Shown piece after piece: positions 9,737 to 17,177 of a DNA stretch of 64,000 nucleotides; position 1 is the first letter of the stretch; each line of letters begins with the position of its first letter. A program made the position numbers and the translations under genes. The stretch is from JAFGOM01 sp964605795 (GTDB taxonomy: Archaea > Halobacteriota > Methanomicrobia > Methanomicrobiales > Methanospirillaceae): contig CAZSDZ010000006.1 in the NCBI GenBank assembly GCA_964605795.1, positions 21,234-85,233 on the forward strand, given 5' to 3'. Under the pieces are notes generated by a model. It saw nothing but the letters and a program-made list of their open reading frames with translations, did not search any database and was not told the DNA's origin.

Positions 9737-11122
9737 TTACTGGATGAACACACCGTACAGGCCGCCGGCGATCCACCAGTCTTCATCGACCGGTTTTAAA
9801 TACATGAGCTTTGGTATCTCTTTTGGGTCACTGGTTCTCGTATCAGGGAACATTCCATGAACAAATCCTCCTCCTGATGCAATGAGATCGAGGGCCTGCT
9901 CGGTCGTCTTAGTATGGTAGGAGTCAGAGAAATCAAGGATACTCTTCCCGATACTGTCTGTCAGGTAGGGATCTGCAAGGAGGGTTGCATTTCTGTCCCC
10001 TGCAAAGAGCCAGACGTTCTCTGTCGTAAAGATCCCGTCCGGATCGCTGATAACCGAAAGGGTCTCTTCCTTGCCGTGCTCTTTTGCGTAACTAACAGCA
10101 TTATCAACAAGAGAGACGAGTTCCTGCACGGTCCCTTCCCGGATCACGAGACCTGCGAGGTCTCCGGTTTTATACGGTACATACTCCGGATGAATCGTCC
10201 CTGCCCCAATTAACCAGTCCTCATCCATGGGTATGGTATAATCAATTTTTGGGATGTACAGGCTTTTATTATCAATAAAGATCCGGTATACGCTATGGGA
10301 AAACCCGGCTCCCCGAACCGCGGTCCTGACAACCGTATCGACCGTCTGAACATTATCGATATCGCGGTACCATCTCATGCAGAGTCCCTGGATCCAGGGC
10401 TGGTAGGGATGGGCAAGATTGGTTGTGTTGGTATCATATGCAACAATATACATGCCATCCTGTATGAAAGGACTGTTTGGATCAGAAAAAGCTGCTATTG
10501 CAGCATCCTTTCCCTGCTCCCGGGCAAAAGCGGCGGCTGACTCAACAAATGCCTGCAGTTGGGAAGCGTCAGGATTTGTTCCTCTTATCTCTGCAACAGG
10601 TGCAGGGAGGGTTCGTGGACTGTAAATCCCTGCCCCAATCAGCCAGGTCTCATCGACAGGGGTGATATAGGAATTTTTCTGAAGGATGGTCATATCCATG
10701 CCCGGGTCAGGATAGTAATAGGTAACAATCCCTCCGCCATTCTCTGCAACATCGACAAATTCTGCAATCATCTGGTTTCCATAGACATCGGTATCAGACA
10801 TCCGGTTCTTTCCGATGAGTTGGGGCTCGTACGGAAGGGCGAGGGTTGTTCCTCGGAAGTCGTAGGCAAAGATGTAGATATCGTTTTGTGTGAATTTCCC
10901 GTCTACATCGTTAAATTCCCGTAACGCTTCTTCTTTTCCGACAGATCGGGCGTAATCGGCAGCTTCGTTCACGTAGGTGACAAGTTCCGGCAGTTTCATA
11001 GAGCTCGAGACATTAGCGTTCTGCAGAGCGGGAATAACTGCACTATTCGTGGTATCAGATGATACAACTCCTCCGATAGAAATCAGGAGAAGTACCAGGA
11101 GACATAACAGGCACGTTCTCAT
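9737..11122 (-). CDS. Secreted protein with three Cache-type sensor repeats
   Basis: This is a 461-residue protein with a signal peptide (MRTCLLCLLVLLLISIGGVV). Three homologous modules of about 135 residues follow, each with the pattern VNxAxxYAxxxGKEEALxxFxDxxGxF, then YIFAYDxxGTTLAxPYxP, then GGGxVxYxYPDP and finally PVDExWLIGAGIY. This is the single-Cache (small-molecule sensing) pattern usually found once, in chemoreceptors and kinases. No cytoplasmic domain or second membrane segment is present, so it is a free or anchored extracellular binding protein. The middle repeat is the most divergent. It lies between signalling genes and may feed them; the ligand is unknown. Confidence 0.8.
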   Translation of the reverse strand: MRTCLLCLLVLLLISIGGVVSSDTTNSAVIPALQNANVSSSMKLPELVTYVNEAADYARSVGKEEALREFNDVDGKFTQNDIYIFAYDFRGTTLALPYEPQLIGKNRMSDTDVYGNQMIAEFVDVAENGGGIVTYYYPDPGMDMTILQKNSYITPVDETWLIGAGIYSPRTLPAPVAEIRGTNPDASQLQAFVESAAAFAREQGKDAAIAAFSDPNSPFIQDGMYIVAYDTNTTNLAHPYQPWIQGLCMRWYRDIDNVQTVDTVVRTAVRGAGFSHSVYRIFIDNKSLYIPKIDYTIPMDEDWLIGAGTIHPEYVPYKTGDLAGLVIREGTVQELVSLVDNAVSYAKEHGKEETLSVISDPDGIFTTENVWLFAGDRNATLLADPYLTDSIGKSILDFSDSYHTKTTEQALDLIASGGGFVHGMFPDTRTSDPKEIPKLMYLKPVDEDWWIAGGLYGVFIQ

Positions 11123-11242
11123 ATGAGTAGTATTTTAACTCAAAAGAAATAAGGAATGCGATTGGACCCCGGCAGGAGATTTCCGGCACCGATATGGGAA
11201 ACCATACCGGCAGGATAAAAGAATTGTATCAGGAAATCCTGT

Positions 11243-13159
11243 CTAAAACCTGGCAACGACAAGCGTGATATCGTCAAACTGCGGTTCATCACCACAAAAT
11301 TTTGTGACTGTATCGACGATATCACTGACGATATCTCTCGTTGTAAGACTGCTATCGCTTCTGATTAGCGGGATAAGTCGTTCCTCACCGAACTGGTTTT
11401 TGTCTGTATCAATCGCCTCGGTGATGCCATCGGTGTAACAGACAAGAATATCACCAGGGTTTAAGGAGATGGTCTCACTGGTATAGGAGGTATCAGCAAT
11501 GACTCCTGCTGCCATCCCTGTTCCATGGAGGGAATCTATGCGTGTATTCTCATGGAGAAGAACGGGAGGATTATGCCCTGCATTGCAGTAGGTCAGTGTC
11601 ATGGCAGAGAGATCAACGATCCCGTAAAAGATCGTCACAAACATCTCGTTCTCGGTGTTCTCAACGATAAGGTTATTCACCTGGAAGATGAGTGCCGCAG
11701 GATCAGGATACCAGGCTGCATTGTCCCTGATAAGGGTCCGGGATGAGGCCATGAATAACGCAGCGGGTACCCCCTTTCCTGATACATCAGCAATAACCAT
11801 GCCGTACCGGTTATTATCAAGACTGATGAGATCATAAAAGTCACCGCCGACCTCGCGTGCCGGTACGGTATGCATCATGATCTCAAGACCTGCGATATCA
11901 GGGCACTCTGCCGGGAGAAATGTTCTCTGTATCTTTGCAGCGATTGCAAGTTCTGCCTCTTTTCGTTCAAGTTCAGTGCTGTAGTGCCGGATCTTTCTGA
12001 CCATCGTGTTGATGCCTGTCTCTAGTCTCGCAAACTCGGCAATACGTGCCCCGGTGATCGCATGATCAAGATCCCCGTCAGCGATGGTTGTTATATCAGA
12101 TATGACCCGGTTAAAGGATGTGGTGATTCGCCGGGATACGAGAAATGTCAGGATCGCACCGATGAGAACGGCTACCAAAAGAATCTGGAGGCATATTATA
12201 ACGATCTCGTTGAGCATTGCAGTGAGTATGTTTGTACTCACGACATGCTCCATGACAAGGCTGTTATCAAAGACTTCCCCTTCCCGCATGATCGGTACGT
12301 ACACAAACCTGCTGCAGTCACCATCCTCCTCCTCAACACGGATCTCTTTTTGAGTTGCAAAGGTACGATCGACATACTCTCTTCTCTCAGAGATCGGGAG
12401 TCCCGTTTTCAGGGAGCCGGTCTGTGCGATGGGACCCGGTTTATAGCGATGGTACAGACGGATTGCAAGGATATCCGGATCAAGTCTCCCGAATTCATCA
12501 AGAACCTGCTGGTATGAGAGTGTTGTGCTTCGGTCCTTGAAATAATCAGAGATGATACCTACCGCAAAGAGATAGTTTTTATCAGGTGAAGGGAGGTACC
12601 CGTACTTGGATAATTTTCCTGAAAAATCAGTATCAGAAGTTCCGTTCAGCGATACCGTAACCCTATCCGGGACATAGCGGTCTCCGGCACGTATCTCCTC
12701 CATCCCCTGGTAAATTTCCGGCCATTTCCGGAAATCAATCCCGATATCCTCGGGAACCGTCGAGTAAACGATAATCCCTTCTGGATTCAGGACCTTTAAC
12801 ACGATAGTCCCGTTAATTCCCTGGTCATTGTCTGCGAGAATCTCGAAAAGTAAAGTATTGGTGATGGTTTTGTTATTCTCAAGATATCTCATCTTTGTGG
12901 CAAGAAGAATCTCTTCCATTGCCGGATCCAGCCGGTCATCAATGAGATCCAGACTCCTGCTCACGAGTATTACTGCTTTCTCTGCATTCTCTGCTGAATA
13001 ATTGGTAAACGTGGTATACAGGCGGATGGCAGCCTCCTCTCCTACAAGGTAGGTAAGAGAGAGTGACGTCAGCGATACAATGATGATAATCGCAATGATT
13101 ACTATCATCAGGTATCTGCGAAGAGAGAAGAGTCGTTTTTCCGGATTATTGCGGTTCAT
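11243..13159 (-). CDS. Membrane SpoIIE/RsbU-type protein phosphatase with Cache-like sensor and HAMP
   Basis: This is a 638-residue protein: TM helix about 15-38, extracytoplasmic sensor to about 320, TM helix about 325-347, HAMP about 350-400, short coiled coil, then a PP2C-type SpoIIE domain (about 405-637). Metal and catalytic motifs are all present: EVGGDFYDLI, VIADVSGKGVPAALFM, YCNAGHNPP, ILVCYTDGITEA and a final DDITLVVARF. In bacteria such phosphatases dephosphorylate STAS proteins in partner switching. A STAS gene lies at 32586-32969, but no anti-sigma-type kinase gene is adjacent. The sensor resembles that of the kinase at 3948. ATG at 13159. Confidence 0.92.
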   Translation of the reverse strand: MNRNNPEKRLFSLRRYLMIVIIAIIIIVSLTSLSLTYLVGEEAAIRLYTTFTNYSAENAEKAVILVSRSLDLIDDRLDPAMEEILLATKMRYLENNKTITNTLLFEILADNDQGINGTIVLKVLNPEGIIVYSTVPEDIGIDFRKWPEIYQGMEEIRAGDRYVPDRVTVSLNGTSDTDFSGKLSKYGYLPSPDKNYLFAVGIISDYFKDRSTTLSYQQVLDEFGRLDPDILAIRLYHRYKPGPIAQTGSLKTGLPISERREYVDRTFATQKEIRVEEEDGDCSRFVYVPIMREGEVFDNSLVMEHVVSTNILTAMLNEIVIICLQILLVAVLIGAILTFLVSRRITTSFNRVISDITTIADGDLDHAITGARIAEFARLETGINTMVRKIRHYSTELERKEAELAIAAKIQRTFLPAECPDIAGLEIMMHTVPAREVGGDFYDLISLDNNRYGMVIADVSGKGVPAALFMASSRTLIRDNAAWYPDPAALIFQVNNLIVENTENEMFVTIFYGIVDLSAMTLTYCNAGHNPPVLLHENTRIDSLHGTGMAAGVIADTSYTSETISLNPGDILVCYTDGITEAIDTDKNQFGEERLIPLIRSDSSLTTRDIVSDIVDTVTKFCGDEPQFDDITLVVARF

Positions 13160-13417
13160 GGGATAGACAGGTCGAGTATGAGATACAAAACGTTATAAAT
13201 ATTAGTCAGGATGACATAACCCCTAACAGGATATCTCACCTATACCTGCTACCCGGTACAGGAAAAAGGTAGTCTTTGGTGTGATACCGTGAAAAACCGG
13301 ATCCCCTCGTGAGGTGATCGGCCCGGGAGTCCTGATATAAACCATAAAAATGCAATACAGTCAATGTAAAACGACAGTTAATTGCAGGAAAAAAACAGGA
13401 TAAGGAACATTAACAGG

Positions 13418-14830
13418 ATGATTGTCTCTTCACTTGTACATAACCGGTATATCCCTCTCATCGCACTTCTTCTCTCGACTATTATCTGCATCGCTGTCAG
13501 TCACATCATTCTTCATCATGGATATACCATCATCTTCCAGAACTTGTTCTACATACCGATAATCCTTGCCTGTATCTTTTATATCTGGCGTGGATTTCTC
13601 TTCTCAGTTCTCCTTGCCGTTTTCTATTTTCTATTAATCACAACTCACGTCCCGGACCCGGTAATCTTTCTTGAGGCCTTCACCCGGGTTATCTTCTTTA
13701 TCGGGATCGCCGGGGTAGTGAGTATCCTTGCCGGGATAAGCCGGCGATCAGAGGATACCATTCATGAACTGGCAGGATTCCAGGAGAGTATCATAAATAA
13801 TGCACGGGTCTGGTTAACCGTTCTGGACCAGAAAGGGACGATCCTTCTCTGGAACAGGGCTGCAGAGGAGATAAGCGGGTATGACTCTTCTGAGGTATGT
13901 GCCGATAACGGGATCTGGAAACGCCTCTACCCGAAGAGAGAGTACCGGAGAGCAATTACAGCAACCATACAGGGGATCCTTGATACAAAGGAGTATTTTC
14001 AGCATTTTGAGACTACCGTTCTAACAAAGAATGGCGATGAACGGATAATATCCTGGAACACGAATCGTATCCCCCATAAAAAAGATACAACCCCTGCCTT
14101 TGTTGCAATCGGGGTAGATATTACTGATAAAAAGAGGGCTGAAGCCTCACTTTGTGAAGCAAACAAAAATTTGGAGGATCTGATCTCCATCGCGAACGTC
14201 CCGATTATTGTCTGGGATCCGGATCTCAGGATCACCCGGTTAAACCATTCCTGTGAACTCCTTATCGGGAGGAGTGCAGATGAGGTGCTGGGGAAGTCGT
14301 TAGAGTTACTCTTCCCCCCGGATCAGGCAGACTGCTCCCTGCATATGCTCAGAAAAACATTGGAAGGGGTCAGGTGGGAGACGGTTGCTATCGATATCAG
14401 GCATAAGAACGGTACAATCAGGAATGTTCTCTGGAACTCAGCCACGCTGTATACAAAAAACGGAACCGATTATCCTGTTGCAACGATCGCTCAGGGACGT
14501 GATATTACTGATATCAGGAGAGTTGAGCAGGAACGTGAGGTTGCTGTTATGCAGATCCAGAAGAATCTTGCCCAGCTTGCCATCTTAAATGATGGAATAC
14601 GAAACCCGTTAACGGTTATTGTCTCCTACACCGAGTTTTTTGGTGACAAATCCCTTCTTGAGGTAATTCAGTCGCAGACAAAGAAGATAAATGAGATGGT
14701 TACCCAGCTGGATCAAAGGTGGATTGAGTCAGAGTCGGTCTTACAGGTTCTCAGAAAGCATTACCATATATACACCGATGTCCTGCAGGAGCAGGATGAA
14801 GGGGTACCCCTGTCAGGGTTTGAACCATAA
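13418..14830 (+). CDS. Membrane PAS protein ending in an NDGIRNPL helix, no kinase catalytic domain
   Basis: I start it at ATG 13418; a TTG start at 13382 would add 12 residues. The protein has four hydrophobic segments in its first 110 residues, then two PAS domains (about 120-240 and 255-375). It finishes with a helix containing AILNDGIRNPLTVIVSY and a tail LQVLRKHY. This ending resembles the DHp helix of methanogen kinases but has no His at the acceptor site and no HATPase domain follows; the same short ending is seen in other Methanomicrobiales PAS proteins. It is probably a signalling scaffold or a sensor that acts through another kinase. Confidence 0.8.
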   Translation: MIVSSLVHNRYIPLIALLLSTIICIAVSHIILHHGYTIIFQNLFYIPIILACIFYIWRGFLFSVLLAVFYFLLITTHVPDPVIFLEAFTRVIFFIGIAGVVSILAGISRRSEDTIHELAGFQESIINNARVWLTVLDQKGTILLWNRAAEEISGYDSSEVCADNGIWKRLYPKREYRRAITATIQGILDTKEYFQHFETTVLTKNGDERIISWNTNRIPHKKDTTPAFVAIGVDITDKKRAEASLCEANKNLEDLISIANVPIIVWDPDLRITRLNHSCELLIGRSADEVLGKSLELLFPPDQADCSLHMLRKTLEGVRWETVAIDIRHKNGTIRNVLWNSATLYTKNGTDYPVATIAQGRDITDIRRVEQEREVAVMQIQKNLAQLAILNDGIRNPLTVIVSYTEFFGDKSLLEVIQSQTKKINEMVTQLDQRWIESESVLQVLRKHYHIYTDVLQEQDEGVPLSGFEP

Positions 14831-14870
14831 CCTACAGAAAAGAGCGATGATTTCACCTGATTTTTCCCGT

Positions 14871-15350
14871 CTATATGACCAGAAACCCTGCTGTTGTAAG
14901 TATCCGGATCATCTGATGCTCCCAGATGGTATCATCCGGTTCTTTTAGGGACGAGACATGCTTTTCCCATAGAGAAACAAGGAAGGGATCTTCTGAGAGA
15001 AGGGTCCGCGAGTAAATGATCCTTCCAACCCTCTCACCCCGCCGGTTCTCTATTCGCAGGCGGTAACAGGAGTATTCCCGGCAGATATCAGGCCGCGTCG
15101 CATGGATGGTACAATACGCAAGACCAGTATCTTTCTTTATCCGGAAAAAAGGGCACGCCTGTGGTCTCGTGGAAAAGATTGACTGATCAACAAAGAGTTC
15201 TTTCTTGTCTCTATCGAGTTGTACTTCGTAGACAACATTGGTGTAATTGTTAATCAGTCTGAAGGTATCTGATGGACCGGAACCTATGATAGCATAGACA
15301 AGACCAAGATGACTGCAGCATTCCCCGCACTGCTGACACGAAAATACCAT
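14871..15350 (-). CDS. YkgJ-family cysteine-cluster protein
   Basis: This is a 159-residue protein beginning with CQQCGECCSHLG (CxxCxxCC) and continuing with CPFF, CTIHATRPDICREYSC. That spacing defines the CxxCxCC/YkgJ family, thought to bind zinc or iron-sulfur. ATG at 15350. It is convergent with the PAS gene and upstream of nothing obvious. The cellular role is not established in the family. Confidence 0.85.
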   Translation of the reverse strand: MVFSCQQCGECCSHLGLVYAIIGSGPSDTFRLINNYTNVVYEVQLDRDKKELFVDQSIFSTRPQACPFFRIKKDTGLAYCTIHATRPDICREYSCYRLRIENRRGERVGRIIYSRTLLSEDPFLVSLWEKHVSSLKEPDDTIWEHQMIRILTTAGFLVI

Positions 15351-15431
15351 TTTTTTATTTAGATAGTATCAAGGTATTATTTGCCCCCTGCATCGGGAAA
15401 AAGGCAGGAGTTGTATGATACGAACAGCAGA

Positions 15432-16661
15432 TTACTTGTTGATATTTACCACTTTTGCCGGTGGAAACCCGTTAAAGTAGGTGGAAGAGGCGACGGAGTA
15501 CGCACCGATATTGGTGGAATATACCAGATCGTTGATCTGCAGGTCAGGCAGTTCTGCACTCAGCGTGATGGTATCAAATGCATCGCAGGTCGGTCCAAAG
15601 ACAGCCGAGATAGATGTTTCTCCTTCCTCAAAGGAACGTACCGGATAGGTATTATGATCAAAGACCTGACCTGAGTAGGTATGGTATACCCCGTCATTGA
15701 TGTAGTAGCAGGGTTTTCCGTCACGATAGGCTTTTCCAATAACCTTGGCAACAAGAACACAGGCGTTAGCCACGAGAAACCGTCCCGGTTCTGCAAGTAT
15801 CTCCATATCAGGAGGAAACAACCGCTTTATCTCGGCATTTAATTTCCGTGCGAGCGTTCGCAGGGATTTCACCTCAGGGTGGTACTTCACCGGGAAACCA
15901 CCGCCAATATCCAGAACCTTTATCTGTCTTCCTGTCCGTGTCTCTGCCTCATCAATGATATTTGCCGAGAGGTGCAGTGCCTGGATATAATTATCAAAAT
16001 TCGTACACTGGCTGCCGACGTGAAAACTCAGTCCCTCTACATTCAGCCCCATGGAGAATGCCTCTGCAATCAGATCAACCGCTTCTCCTGGATCGGCACC
16101 AAACTTGGAGGATAGTTCAACCATGGAACCGGTGTTTGGTACTCGTATTCGTAAGACAAGACCGGCATGAGGAGCATATTGTTGTATCTTTCGTAACTCC
16201 TCGATGTTGTCATACGTTACGAGAGGGTTATATCGGTCAAGTGCCTGGATCGTCTCGATCGGTTTTATGGTGTTTGCATAGATTATCTTGTCCCATATCC
16301 ATTCCTGCCGTTTTTTCTCATCCATATCTCTGAGATTTTCATACACGATCATGAACTCAGGCATGGATGCGACATCAAAACTGCACCCCTCCATAAAGAG
16401 TGTATGAACGATATCAGGAGTGGAATTTGCTTTCACGGCATAATAAACCTGGGCACGAGGCATGTACTTTTTAAATTCACGATAATTTTGCCTGATCTTT
16501 TCATGATCAATCACAAAGATGGGTGTACCATGCTCACGTGCCAGTTCGATAAGGTGATCCTTCTGTTCCCTGCTCAAACAGGAGACGGTCTCGTCGTGTG
16601 CGTCTCCCCGTGCTCTCTTTGTATCCTTCACTGCTACGGTTGCCACTACTGAGTAATTCAT
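15432..16661 (-). CDS. Ornithine/diaminopimelate-type (fold III) PLP decarboxylase
   Basis: This is a 409-residue enzyme with the alanine-racemase-like barrel and the decarboxylase C-terminal domain. Visible landmarks are VYYAVKANSTP (PLP Lys), SFHVGSQC, LDIGGGFP, EPGRFLVANAC, and FGPTCDAFDTI carrying the active-site Cys; FDVASMPE lies on the PLP face. The motif set is closer to ornithine/lysine decarboxylases than to LysA, so a polyamine role is likely, but the substrate is not proven. I use ATG 16661; a TTG at 16685 would extend it by eight residues. No Shine-Dalgarno is seen, so the message may be leaderless. Confidence 0.85.
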   Translation of the reverse strand: MNYSVVATVAVKDTKRARGDAHDETVSCLSREQKDHLIELAREHGTPIFVIDHEKIRQNYREFKKYMPRAQVYYAVKANSTPDIVHTLFMEGCSFDVASMPEFMIVYENLRDMDEKKRQEWIWDKIIYANTIKPIETIQALDRYNPLVTYDNIEELRKIQQYAPHAGLVLRIRVPNTGSMVELSSKFGADPGEAVDLIAEAFSMGLNVEGLSFHVGSQCTNFDNYIQALHLSANIIDEAETRTGRQIKVLDIGGGFPVKYHPEVKSLRTLARKLNAEIKRLFPPDMEILAEPGRFLVANACVLVAKVIGKAYRDGKPCYYINDGVYHTYSGQVFDHNTYPVRSFEEGETSISAVFGPTCDAFDTITLSAELPDLQINDLVYSTNIGAYSVASSTYFNGFPPAKVVNINK

Positions 16662-17177
16662 CTGATAAATATGAAAGTATGCCAAAACAACAGAGGGCTT
16701 CCCATTGGTCTCATGATGATCCCATTTCGAATCAGGCAGGGATTAAAACGCCGAATATGCGGGTTTTACTCTTTTATCCATCCAGGAGAGGTAAAATCTG
16801 AAAGATTTTATCTCATATTCCAGTCCTGTTATCGGTAATCCATGCTTCTTTGTTTGTCATGAACACCTGCTATCTCACTGTCTCATAAACCTGATACGGT
16901 ATACCGGTGAGGAAAAATGGCTTTGATATCAGGGGTAATATGAATTTTTTAAGAAGAACCGGGATAATTATTCTGTGTAGAGAGAGGTGCGCTTTGATAT
17001 CGTAAACCGAAGGGGAGGGATCACCCTTTTTTCTCTATTACATGCGAGGGTTTTTCTAAAATCCCGGGATAAGGTGAATATCCGGCCTGGGTGAGACGCA
17101 ATGATGTGATAGGGAAAAAAACAGAGACGCAACGATAAAAAGATATTTAAGAGTTAAAAGGTAAAGCAGTCATATTC
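16662..17177. other. Divergent intergenic region
   Basis: This 516-bp stretch separates the divergent decarboxylase and coiled-coil genes. I see no gene or stable RNA. The right end holds two 9-bp direct repeats and a TATA-like element, listed separately. Confidence 0.5.
17093..17151 (+). promoter_or_regulatory. Two direct repeats GAGACGCAA followed by a TATA-like box
   Basis: GAGACGCAA occurs at 17093-17101 and again at 17124-17132, 31 bp apart (about three helical turns). An AT-rich element AAAAAGATATTTAAG at about 17137-17151 follows, 27 bp before the ATG at 17178. The layout resembles an activator site upstream of an archaeal core promoter. This is seen in sequence; function is inferred. 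Confidence 0.4.

Noticed and set aside
17034..17060. AGGG...CCCT plus T-run near 17010-17025 as a terminator
   Set aside because: Stem of only four pairs and no gene ends upstream on that strand.
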